Below the pieces are notes generated by a model that saw only the letters and a program-made list of their open reading frames with translations, searched no databases and was not told the DNA's origin. A DNA stretch of 33,591 nucleotides. Source: Rikenellaceae bacterium DTU049 (GTDB taxonomy: Bacteria; Bacteroidota; Bacteroidia; Bacteroidales; DTU049). This document shows positions 8,629 to 18,138 of the stretch, one piece after another. The number at the start of each line of letters is the position of its first letter. The first letter of the stretch is position 1. Location of the stretch: the NCBI GenBank assembly GCA_001513285.1, contig LFTI01000066.1:12657-46247 (forward strand). The letters are read 5' to 3'. A program made the translations under genes and the position numbers.

Positions 8629-11287
8629 ATGAGGAGATTATTAAGTTTAATGTTGGCTATCCTAATTTCAGGAGTGGCTTTTGGGCAGATACAACCCAAT
8701 AAATGTTTCAAAGGTTCTCGATCAATCCAAAGAATCGAAAACAAGTATCACACAATCAAATACTCAAATGGGTAGAGTGCAAAGAGATAATAATACTATT
8801 CACTTTGCTGATCCTAATAAAGCTATCACAGGTACTTTTTCACTTTCCCCTACAACTTATATCCCAGGACAAACCATGATTTTGAATTTCAATATTACTT
8901 TTTCATCACCAGATTATGAATTTTGTGATGGGATCAGTATTACATTCCCTACTGGCATGACTCCACTAGTGACTGGTACAACTGCTACTATTGATGACGC
9001 TACTCTTGTAACCCCTATATCAGGTAATACTGTTGTATGGGGACAAGTATCATCACCTTCTGGATATGGAGATATATATCCAGACTCATATGATTTCCAA
9101 GTGGCAGTAGCAATAGATGCAGGTCTAACTGGACAACAATCTATTGTTTGCTATGCTATGGGAGATGGATATGGTTCCACCCCACATGCTATCAATCAAA
9201 CTATCATAATGACAGAAGCATTAGCACATGATGTAGCAGTAACTGGTCTTTTATTACAGAACATATATAGTACAGGCACCACTATAACTCCTAAAGCTCT
9301 TATATTTAATACAGGAACTAATGCTGAGACAGTAAATATGCAATTTGTCATCAATGATGGTACTACAGATGTATATACTAGTACAGTTACAGGACATGCT
9401 ATTGCTAGTGGCGACATAGATACTATTACTTTTACACCAGACTGGACAGCTAATGTCGTAGGAAGTTATACAGCTACTTGTTATTTCACAACTACGGACG
9501 GTAATGCAGCAAATGATACTATAACTAAGGCTTTCTTAGTATCTGATCCTATATGGGGTTTTGCTTGGAATGCTTATGATCCTGATGATATAATACCTGT
9601 AGGACCAGTGAAAGTTAATTTATCAACTGGAGATATTATCGCAATAGGTAGCTATACTGGAACAGATTTCATGCCAGGGGCAGACTTTATTGGAGGAGCT
9701 TGGTATGCTAGTAGCTATGATGGTACATCATTAGTAACAATTGATACAACTACAGGAAATTTAACTACTATTGCAAATTTAGGTTTGGTAATGAACGGAT
9801 TAGCTTATGATGCTACTACTGATAAATTATATGGTTGTGCATATGATGGTAGTGCTAATTCTATTTTATATGAAATAAATTACTACACTGGTACTTGTAC
9901 ACAAATAGGCACTATTAGTGCTGGTATTATAATAGGTATGGCTGCTAACTCACATGGTAATCTATATGGGATAAATATTTCTGATGATGCCTTGTATAGC
10001 ATAGACAAAACAACTGGTACAGGTACCTTAATCGGAGCATTAGGTTATAATCTTAATTATGCACAGGATATAGCTTTTGATAAAGACAATGATAAATTAT
10101 ATGGTACATTATATGCTACAGAAGGGTTACTATGCGAAATAGATACTACATCTGGTGCTGTTACTGTTTATAATACTACTCCTTGTGAGCTTACTGGTTT
10201 AGCTTTCCCATATGCATATACTTTAAATAATAATGATATTGCTGTTACTAATATAGATTTACCTGCTTCTGGATGCGATGTATCTGCAACTAATACTATT
10301 ACTATAACTCTAAAAAATGTAGGTACTATGGATCAATCAAATATCCCTGTCAATATTTCAATCAATAATGGTACACCTATTACTGAAACAGTAGCTGGTC
10401 CTATAGTTTCTGGTGCTACTCTAGATTATACATTTTCTCAAAATTTCGATTTTTCGGCTGATGGAGTTTATAATATTACTGTTTATGCATCTCTATCTGG
10501 GGACGAAAATCCTAATAATGATACTATGCGTGGAGTAGTAAATAACTATGCTCCCAGTCAAGTCCCTACAACTATAGATTTCGAAGACATAAATCTACTC
10601 GATAGATATACAATAGTAGATAATAATAGTGATGGTAATACTATGTTCTATCTTAATGATCCTTCATATGCTCATAGTGGAAACTACGCATTAGCATATC
10701 AGTGGAGTGCTGATAACCCAGCAGATGACTATTTCTTTTCAAGCTGTATAGATCTAGAAACTGGACAAAATTATAAATTATCTCTATGGTATAGAGTTAG
10801 AAGTGCTAGCTACCCTGAATCTTTTGAAGTTTATTTAGCTTCAGCTCCTTCTGTTGCTGGCGTTATAGGTTCACCTATCATTTCTGTTGCTAATGCCACT
10901 AATACAACTTATGCAGAAGCAACAGCAAATAATGTAACTGTTGATAGTGATGGCTCATACTATATTGCTATCAGAGCTACTAGTGATGCTGACATGTATT
11001 ATCTATTCATAGATGATATAACTATAGATATAAGTGATTATATTAAAGAAAATGAAAATCATTTTAATATCTATCCTAATCCTGCAAATGATGTATTAAC
11101 AATTAATAGCAATACCACTATGAATCAAATAACTATAATAAATAGCTTAGGGCAAGTGGTGATGAATGTAGAACCCAATACAGATTTTTATCAAATAAAT
11201 ATAAATACTCTCCCTGAGGGCATTTATACTGCTAGAATAACTACTAATAATGGATTATCAACAAAACTAATTGTTGTAGCTCATTAA
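8629..11287 (+). pseudogene. T9SS-secreted anchor/propeller-like protein; signal peptide separated from the body by an apparent frameshift
   Basis: ATG at 8629 encodes MRRLLSLMLAILISGVAFGQIQP..., which terminates at TAG 8773-8775. The downstream body is in the +1 frame (track ORF 8681..11287, TTG start). Body has CARDB-like domains, a propeller-like stretch (KLYGCAYDG..., NLYGINISDDALYSIDKTTGTG, KLYGTLYATEGLLCEIDTTSG), a choice-of-anchor/MAM-like domain (FEDINLLDRYTIVDNNSDGNTMF...) and T9SS CTD FNIYPNPANDVLTI. Confidence 0.8.
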
Positions 11288-11308
11288 TAATAAAAAATTA
11301 ATAAATCA

Positions 11309-11342
11309 AAAGAGGGCTTGATTTTTCGAGCCCTCTTTTTTA
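11309..11342 (+). terminator. Rho-independent terminator
   Basis: AAAAGAGGGCTTGATTTTTCGAGCCCTCTTTTTT: GC stem AGAGGGCT/AGCCCTCT plus T-run, 22 bp after the stop at 11287. Confidence 0.9.
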
Positions 11343-11370
11343 TTTATAACAATTGAAATTACATTATGTC

Positions 11371-11762
11371 TATTAATAAAAACAAGCAATATCTATAATT
11401 TCATCCACAGATTTACACAAATTAACACTGATAATTTATTTTTTTTTAAGTGCATTTGAGAATTAATTGACAACTAATATCTTGCTAAACTAATCAACTA
11501 ATCAACTCATCAACTAATCACTTATGACCTCTTCTCCCAGTCTCCTAGTCTCCCCGTCTCCCATCACTCTCATTTTGTGTGTATTTGTGGACAATAAAAA
11601 CAATTGGATAGATAAATATTAACCACAGAGTTCTCAAAGAAGGCACAAAAAACACAGAGAATAGTAGAATTAAAATGCTAATAAATTGAACTTTGTGAAC
11701 TTTGTGTAGTTTCTTGGTGTCCTTTGTGGTAAAATAATTTAACCACAATATATGTTATAGAA
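11371..11762. repeat. Mosaic intergenic repeat (blocks A + B; copy M2 of the MITE-like family)
   Basis: Block A (11371-11520) matches 15258-15400; block B (AACCACAGAGTTCTCAAAGAAGGCACAAAAAACACAGAG ... CTTTGTGAACTTTGTGTAG...CTTTGTGGTAAAATAATTTAACCACAATATATGTTATAGAA) matches 14171-14360. Right TIR at 11741-11762; left TIR is degenerate or absent. Confidence 0.6.
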
Positions 11763-11839
11763 CCATAATATTCATTTATTATAATAATTGAAAAAGATAT
11801 TTTTTAGCATTTAGAATTCTATATTAAAAATTTTTAGAG

Positions 11840-11847
11840 TAATTTTG
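11840..11847 (+). promoter_or_regulatory. Bacteroidetes -7 motif (TAATTTTG)
   Basis: TAnnTTTG consensus ~20 bp upstream of ATG 11867. Confidence 0.55.
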
Positions 11848-11866
11848 CAAATAGATAAGAAAAAAT

Positions 11867-12751
11867 ATGTTTAAACGTAATTATTTATTTATTTTAATAA
11901 TAATATTGACTACAATTATTGGCTGTCAAAGAAAAGAAAAAATAAATTTCGAGAGATTAACTCCTCATAAATCTTTTTTGTATGTTGATCATAGGAATGA
12001 TACGACTTTTAAAATTAAAAGAGCCAATAATGATGTGAATGTTTATTTACTAGCAAACAATAATTTTTTTACAAGAGGTACAGTGATATTGCTGCATGGG
12101 TGGGATCTATCACCATTATCATGGTGCGATCAGACCAGTTTCTGTAATGAATTATTATCTATGGGATATCATGTTATCATTCCTGATATGGGCAAAAGTG
12201 TTTATGCTTCTCAATATTACCCAGAAACTGTAAAAACAATGGCTATGTATCCTCAGTTGCCATTCGTTTTGGATACTTTATTGCCATTTTTACAAGATTC
12301 TATACATATTTTGAATAACTCACATAATAATTTTTTAATAGGTTATTCGATGGGAGCTAGAGGTGCTCTAGCAATAGCTGAGAATACAGAAAATATCTTT
12401 AGCAGATTAGTACTGATATCTGGTGAATATGATCAAACTCTTATACCAGAAGATAATATTCTAACTATGTATTTTGGTTCATATCAGCAATTCCCTGAAA
12501 GATGGGAAGGTAAAGATAATCTTTTGAGAAATATTGATAAATTAAATATTCCTGTTTTAATATTACATGGGCAAAATGACGATGTGATTTCTGCTATTCA
12601 GTCAGATACTCTTGCTAAAGTTTTAGAAAATAAAAATAAATTTTACATAAAGACTATTTATAATAACTATGGCCATGATTTTGATTTTGTTCAAAAAACA
12701 GTAAAAGACGTAAATGTTTTTTTAAATAAATACTTTTTACCACTAAATTAG
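11867..12751 (+). CDS. Alpha/beta hydrolase fold lipoprotein
   Basis: Lipobox-like LTTIIGCQRKE; oxyanion region LLHGWDLSPLSW; nucleophile elbow GYSMGARGAL; LILHGQNDDVIS; YGHDFDF. Confidence 0.85.
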   Translation: MFKRNYLFILIIILTTIIGCQRKEKINFERLTPHKSFLYVDHRNDTTFKIKRANNDVNVYLLANNNFFTRGTVILLHGWDLSPLSWCDQTSFCNELLSMGYHVIIPDMGKSVYASQYYPETVKTMAMYPQLPFVLDTLLPFLQDSIHILNNSHNNFLIGYSMGARGALAIAENTENIFSRLVLISGEYDQTLIPEDNILTMYFGSYQQFPERWEGKDNLLRNIDKLNIPVLILHGQNDDVISAIQSDTLAKVLENKNKFYIKTIYNNYGHDFDFVQKTVKDVNVFLNKYFLPLN

Positions 12752-12797
12752 CTTAAGTAATTATATCAATGTTTATTCAACATTTTTCTAAAATTTG

Positions 12798-12805
12798 TAA
12801 TTTTG
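12798..12805 (+). promoter_or_regulatory. Bacteroidetes -7 motif (TAATTTTG)
   Basis: TAnnTTTG consensus ~19 bp upstream of ATG 12824. Confidence 0.5.
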
Positions 12806-12823
12806 TTTAATTAATTTTTTACT

Positions 12824-14080
12824 ATGAAAAAAATAATTTCAATAATAGCTTTATCACTGCTATATTCTATTGTTTATAGTCAAGATACCATTAAAGTGAT
12901 GACTTATAATTTATTAAATTATGGCAATTACACATCCTATTGTACTACAAGTAATAATAATGTAAGTAATAAAAATGAATATTTAAAAACAATTATTGAT
13001 TATACCTTACCAGATATATTAGGTGTAGTAGAGATAGCCCCAGAGGACACTTATATTGATGGATTTAGAAATAATGTATTAAATCAAAATGGTAGAAATT
13101 ATTATGCTAAAACACCTAAATCTAACTATTCTGGTAGCTCCATAATAAATATGCTATATTATGATAGTAGGAAAATGACTCTTTCTTTTTGGACTTCACT
13201 GGCTACCACTTATAGAGATATTAATATTTACACTTTTTATTTTGAAAATGATGCATTAGAAAATGGAGATACTGTATATCTCACTTGTATAGTTATGCAT
13301 TTGAAGGCTGGCAATACAGATACTGACGCCTCTGATAGAACTGCTATGGCACAAACCTTAATGAATTTCTTAAATAATTTTAATGAAAACACAAATTATT
13401 TGGTTATGGGTGATTTTAATCTTTATAGTTCTTCAGAAGGAGCATATCAGCAACTGACTAATCATCCCAATGCTAATATTAGATTTTATGATTTTATTAA
13501 TAAATATGGTGATTGGTCAAATGATGCATATTTCGCTCCATATCATACTCAGTCTACACATACTAATTCAAATTGTTTTATCGGAGGAGGATTAGATGAT
13601 AGATTCGATTTTATCTTAGGGAATATCAATACTATAACTGGTGCTAAAGGATTTAAATATATTGCTAACTCCTACACAACACTTGGACAAGATGGACAAC
13701 ATTTTAATAAAGGGTTGTTAGATAGTCCTACTAATACTACTGTCCCATCAAATGTTTTAGAAGCTTTGTATTGGAATAGTGATCATTTGCCGATTATTTC
13801 TAAATTCATTGTAGATAATACTCTGTCTATAAATGATTATTCTCTTCCTATTAATTACTATATGATTGATAATAAATTATATATAAATTTTATTAATCCT
13901 TCAAATGCTGATATGTCTATTAAAGTATTAGATATGCAGGGCAGAGATGTATTTACTGACCAGATACCATCGAATATGCAGCAATATGTATTAGATATGA
14001 ATAATTATAATAAAGGTGTATATCTCATTGATATATTTAATAATACTAATTTTACTTCATTTAAAATTATAAATTTTTAA
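12824..14080 (+). CDS. Secreted endonuclease/exonuclease/phosphatase (EEP) family protein with T9SS C-terminal sorting domain
   Basis: KVMTYNLLNYG, YLVMGDFNLYSSSEGAY, WNSDHLPIISKF EEP motifs; signal peptide MKKIISIIALSLLYSIVYSQ; C-terminal NKLYINFINPSNADMSIKVLDMQGRDVF...YNKGVYLIDI CTD. Confidence 0.88.
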   Translation: MKKIISIIALSLLYSIVYSQDTIKVMTYNLLNYGNYTSYCTTSNNNVSNKNEYLKTIIDYTLPDILGVVEIAPEDTYIDGFRNNVLNQNGRNYYAKTPKSNYSGSSIINMLYYDSRKMTLSFWTSLATTYRDINIYTFYFENDALENGDTVYLTCIVMHLKAGNTDTDASDRTAMAQTLMNFLNNFNENTNYLVMGDFNLYSSSEGAYQQLTNHPNANIRFYDFINKYGDWSNDAYFAPYHTQSTHTNSNCFIGGGLDDRFDFILGNINTITGAKGFKYIANSYTTLGQDGQHFNKGLLDSPTNTTVPSNVLEALYWNSDHLPIISKFIVDNTLSINDYSLPINYYMIDNKLYINFINPSNADMSIKVLDMQGRDVFTDQIPSNMQQYVLDMNNYNKGVYLIDIFNNTNFTSFKIINF

Positions 14081-14092
14081 TAATAAATTTTG

Positions 14093-14360
14093 TTCTATAA
14101 CGTTTTATATGGGTAGAGATTAGAAAAGACTAATTTTATAAAAATGAATTTATTTATTATTGGACAGTTAAATATTAACCACAAAGTTCTCAAAGAAGGC
14201 ACAAAGAACACAGAGAAAAAATGAAAGGAAATGATAAACTTTAATGTTATTTTATTAAAAGATGGAATTAAAAAGCTTAAAAATGGCACTTTGTGAACTT
14301 TGTGTAATATCTTGGTGCCCTTTGTGGTAAAATAATTAACCCATAATAAACGTTATAGAA
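14093..14360. mobile_element. MITE-like element with 22-bp terminal inverted repeats (copy M3)
   Basis: Left end TTCTATAACGTTTTATATGGGT (14093-14114); right end ACCCATAATAAACGTTATAGAA (14339-14360), reverse complement TTCTATAACGTTTATTATGGGT: 20/22 identical. No transposase inside. Interior shared with 11620-11762. Confidence 0.65.
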
Positions 14361-14376
14361 TAATAAATATAACTAT

Positions 14377-14384
14377 TAACTTTG
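14377..14384 (+). promoter_or_regulatory. Bacteroidetes -7 motif (TAACTTTG)
   Basis: TAnnTTTG consensus 13 bp upstream of ATG 14398. Confidence 0.5.
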
Positions 14385-14397
14385 TAAAAAATATATT

Positions 14398-15087
14398 ATG
14401 AAAAAAACATTTTTAATTTTATTTTTAGTCAGTGCAAGTATTATGAAATTATCTTCTCAAATAGATACGACGTTTATAGAACCTGATTTTGCTATAGAAC
14501 CGCAATTAAGCTCCAAACCACAAAAGTTTTTTGTCTCTTTCTATCAGAATTTTTGGTTAGATATAGATAAATCTCAAAGAGATAGTATGACTTTGAATGA
14601 TTTTCAACCATCATTTGCAATTAATTATATTTATCCAATTATGCTGGGCAATAGTCAATTTGCTATAGCTTGTGGTTTAGGTATGAAAGTAGATAATATT
14701 AGGTTTCAAAGTGATTTGATTTCCCAAGATACGATTTTTTACTTTAATCCACAAGATACTTATAAAAAGCAAAAATTAGTTTTGCCATATATTTATTTAC
14801 CTGTAGAGTTTTCATATACCTCAAAAGGAGAAAATACTTTTCGTCTAGCACTAGGTGGATTTTTTGGAATAAAAATTACTGATCATTTAAAGCAAATAAA
14901 CGCAGATTTTAAACAAAAAATATACAACATCGATAATTTAGAAAAATATTATTATGGTGTATATATGAGGATAGGCTATAAAATAATTAACTTAAGTATT
15001 AATTATAATCTATCTTCAGTATTTGTAAGCAATGTACCTAAAAATATGCATACATTATCATTAGGGCTTACATTGTCTTTATTTTAG
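14398..15087 (+). CDS. Outer-membrane beta-barrel protein (PorT-like)
   Basis: 229 aa, N-terminal signal peptide, alternating beta strands (FAINYIYPIMLGNSQFAIACGLGMKVDNI; LPYIYLPVEFSYTS; FRLALGGFFGIKI; LSLGLTLSLF C-terminal strand). Confidence 0.7.
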   Translation: MKKTFLILFLVSASIMKLSSQIDTTFIEPDFAIEPQLSSKPQKFFVSFYQNFWLDIDKSQRDSMTLNDFQPSFAINYIYPIMLGNSQFAIACGLGMKVDNIRFQSDLISQDTIFYFNPQDTYKKQKLVLPYIYLPVEFSYTSKGENTFRLALGGFFGIKITDHLKQINADFKQKIYNIDNLEKYYYGVYMRIGYKIINLSINYNLSSVFVSNVPKNMHTLSLGLTLSLF

Positions 15088-15107
15088 GAGCTTGTAGCGG
15101 AATATGG

Positions 15108-15495
15108 TTTTATAACGTTTTGAGTGTGTAAAGCTTAGTTTTTTCACTAATTATCTTATAAAAACTTTAATCTATCACTCAATGCTCATTTTTATTAAAC
15201 TTCTAAACTTATCAACTTATCAATCTTGTTTTTTTTATTTGTGTTCATTTGTGGATTAATAAAGAAAAAACGCAATGTCTATAATATCATCCATAGATTT
15301 ACACAAATTAGCACTAATGATTTAGTTTTTTGAAATGCATTTGCAAATTAAATTACATCTAATATCTTGTTAAACTAATCAACTCCTCAACTAATCAACA
15401 TATATCTTTAATTTGTGCATAATTGTGGATTAATAATAATAATTAAACAATTAAATATTAATCTAATTAATTTACCCATATAAAACGTTATTGAT
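15108..15495. mobile_element. MITE-like element with terminal inverted repeats (copy M4)
   Basis: Left end TTTTATAACGTTTTGAGTGTGT (15108-15129); right end ACCCATATAAAACGTTATTGAT (15474-15495), reverse complement ATCAATAACGTTTTATATGGGT. Both match the TTCTATAACGTTTTATATGGGT consensus (left about 17/22, right about 20/22). Interior includes block A shared with 11371-11520. Confidence 0.55.
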
Positions 15496-15508
15496 CCTTT
15501 GATTGTTA

Positions 15509-16684
15509 TTATGCTCTTGGAGGTGGCGTCCAGATACTATTTTTAGTACCTTTAATAACTCTAATCCATCCCATTAATGTTGCTAAATTAGCAAGGTAAA
15601 AATGTGTTATAAATCTAAAAAGTTTTAAAATTTTATTGCGTGGATACAGAATATATCTGTCTATTATAGTAATCAAAATACTGAGAACTATAATGCTAGA
15701 TAGTAAAATATATAACCAATTACCTGTCGTAGCTATAATAATTGAAAATAAAATAATTATTATTAAAAAAAATGGACCAAACCAACGTAAGACTTTATGA
15801 GAAAAAAAACAAAAACTTAATGCATTAAATTTCAATAAAATAGAAGAAAAAATAAATAAATTTTGTATAGCACCGGCAGCTATGCGTATTTTTCGATTAT
15901 ACTCTATTTTCATATCCGCGGTGGTTTTTTCATAGACCACAGCATCACGAGCATATATTCCCCAAAAATTATTCTTTAGAATATTTAAGCAAATATAAAG
16001 ATCGTCCATGATCAACTTATCTTCTGGTATAGGCGAGAATAAATCTTTTCGCATAGCATAGCAACCACCAAATGATCCCATTGTTTTTCCCCAAATGCAC
16101 CCTTCATATTCTTTGATTTTAGATTCTAGTGAAATATATTTTTGCTCTGGCAATGTGATACCGTCCGTACTTCCATTTATATTTATTATCCTACTATCTA
16201 CGAAACCTATTTTAAGATTACTAAAGTAAATCACTAACTCTATAATAGTTTTTGGGCTAAAAATAATATTAGCGTCAGTCAAAATAAGAATTTCATTATT
16301 AGCTTTTGGAATTAGCTGGTTGAGAATAGCAATTTTGCCTTGTCTTTGGGTGAAAAAATATGGCTTTATAAAAGAGTATTTCTCTGCCCATTCAGATAAT
16401 ATAGCATTAGTATTATCAGTAGAGTTATCTGATCCAATAAGTATTTCTATTTTGTCTAAAGGATAATCTCCTTTTATGATAGAAGTCAATTTGTCCGATA
16501 TCACTAGCTCTTCGTTGTGAGCAGCAATTATAATTGATACTTTTGGTAAAAAATCAATGTCTGGTTTGCGACATTTGTGATTTTTAGAAAAATAATGTAT
16601 TATTAATAATATAAAAGGATATAGTAAATAATTGTAAATCAATAAAATAGCACTAATCCAAAATAATATTTTGATTATTAACAT
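15509..16684 (-). CDS. Glycosyltransferase family 2, membrane-associated
   Basis: VSIIIAAHNEELVISDKLTSII, IEILIGSDNSTDNTNAI, ILILTDANIIF, GSFGGCYAMRKDLF, C-terminal TM helices. Confidence 0.92.
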   Translation of the reverse strand: MLIIKILFWISAILLIYNYLLYPFILLIIHYFSKNHKCRKPDIDFLPKVSIIIAAHNEELVISDKLTSIIKGDYPLDKIEILIGSDNSTDNTNAILSEWAEKYSFIKPYFFTQRQGKIAILNQLIPKANNEILILTDANIIFSPKTIIELVIYFSNLKIGFVDSRIININGSTDGITLPEQKYISLESKIKEYEGCIWGKTMGSFGGCYAMRKDLFSPIPEDKLIMDDLYICLNILKNNFWGIYARDAVVYEKTTADMKIEYNRKIRIAAGAIQNLFIFSSILLKFNALSFCFFSHKVLRWFGPFFLIIIILFSIIIATTGNWLYILLSSIIVLSILITIIDRYILYPRNKILKLFRFITHFYLANLATLMGWIRVIKGTKNSIWTPPPRA

Positions 16685-16685
16685 T

Positions 16686-17891
16686 TTACAACATATTATA
16701 AAAATTCAACAAATCATCAGTTAATTTTTCTAATGAAAAATGTTCTTTGACTAGATCGCGTGCATTATTTCCTATTTGATGCGTCATATCAGGATTGTTA
16801 ATTAAAAAATTAATTGCCTCAACGAACTCATTTATTGTATCTGCTATGATAGCATGTTTATTATTTTCTATGGGAATGCCCTCTGCACCTATACTAGTTG
16901 TAATAATAGCTTTACCCATGGCCATACCTTCTATTATTTTCACTCTAATGCCACTACCAGAAAAAAGTGGTACTATCAATATACTGTGCGCAGCTAAAAA
17001 TTCTTTAGATGAGGGCACCTCACCGTAAAAAATAACATTTTTAAATGTTAACATTTTTGATTTCAGCGCATTATCACAATTTCTACCTGCTATATGAAAC
17101 TCTAAATTTGGATGATTATTTAATACTTTGTGCCATACTTTTGTGAGAAACCACTCTAATCCCTCTTGGTTTGGTAGCCAATCTAATCCTCCGATAAAAG
17201 CTAATTTATCTATAACATTTGAATCGTTAGAAAAAGTAAAATAATCAGATAAATCTATGCCAACAGGTAAAATTATTTCTGGTTTTTGCTGCCCAAGCCA
17301 TTTATGTATTCTAGCATCTGGTTCAGAAATAGAAAGAAGTCCATCATAGGTATTTAAATATTTTTTTAGATAACGTTGCAAACGGTTAGCTAAATTAAAA
17401 AAATAAAATTTTTTTAATGGATTAATTTCATTTTTTGCTTTTCTCTTCCATATATAATGCTCTATATTATGTGCTCTATAGACAACTTTAGCCGATGAAT
17501 GCTGTCGTATCAGAGGTATTAAATGTAGTAAATACAATCCTTCTAGTTGTATTATGTCAAATTCATTAGTCTTTAATATTTCTATTAATTTTTCATTAAA
17601 TGCATTTGAATAAAAACGCTCTGCTATGTATGGTGTTTTCTTAAAGAAAAAATTTATCAAAACATCTTGAGTACTAATATTAGTATCTACGAAACAAGTT
17701 TCAGCGATTATTTTATTTTTTAAATAATCTGGTAAATTATTTTCATCAAATGGATGCTTGGGAGTAGTCATAGTGAATAAATAGATGTCTTGGTGAGCCT
17801 TTACAAGTCCTTCTAGCATACTAGCAGTAGCTAATGCACCACCATCATGCGATGGGTATGGAAATTTATTAGCTATGATAAGGATTCGCAT
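16686..17891 (-). CDS. Glycosyltransferase family 4 (group 1)
   Basis: MRILIIANKFPYPSHDGGALATASMLEGL; FIGGLDWLPNQEGLEWFL; ILIVPLFSGSGIRVKIIEGMAMGKAIITTSIGAEGI: GT-B signature. Confidence 0.93.
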   Translation of the reverse strand: MRILIIANKFPYPSHDGGALATASMLEGLVKAHQDIYLFTMTTPKHPFDENNLPDYLKNKIIAETCFVDTNISTQDVLINFFFKKTPYIAERFYSNAFNEKLIEILKTNEFDIIQLEGLYLLHLIPLIRQHSSAKVVYRAHNIEHYIWKRKAKNEINPLKKFYFFNLANRLQRYLKKYLNTYDGLLSISEPDARIHKWLGQQKPEIILPVGIDLSDYFTFSNDSNVIDKLAFIGGLDWLPNQEGLEWFLTKVWHKVLNNHPNLEFHIAGRNCDNALKSKMLTFKNVIFYGEVPSSKEFLAAHSILIVPLFSGSGIRVKIIEGMAMGKAIITTSIGAEGIPIENNKHAIIADTINEFVEAINFLINNPDMTHQIGNNARDLVKEHFSLEKLTDDLLNFYNML

Positions 17892-18138
17892 GTTTTTTTA
17901 AAAAATTTATCAAAGATAATAAGAACTTTTATAATTAATTGGAAGATTTTATTAATATTTGATTGTGATAAATTCTAATAATCAAATACTAAAATTAACT
18001 AAATACTTTATAAATTATTTTGATTACAAAATATTTAATTTAATTAGGCGTTTAATTAATAACTAAATTATTACTGGTTCATTCACTGTAATAACTATAT
18101 ATCATATGAGTATAATTTTGCTTTAATAAATTTTTACT

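Noticed and set aside
8681-8775. Programmed ribosomal frameshift in the T9SS anchor protein
   Set aside because: No clear slippery heptamer with downstream pseudoknot visible; a simple 1-nt indel in CCC explains it more economically, so I report it as an unexplained frameshift rather than recoding.
11545-11748. ORF track 67-aa minus-strand ORF (…FSVFFVPSLRTLWLIF…)
   Set aside because: Lies entirely in the repeat at 11371-11762; shares FFVPSLRTLWLIF with 14095..14289 only because both translate the same repeat. No domain, no RBS context.
14095-14289. ORF track 64-aa minus-strand ORF
   Set aside because: Translation of the MITE-like element 14093-14360; not a real gene.
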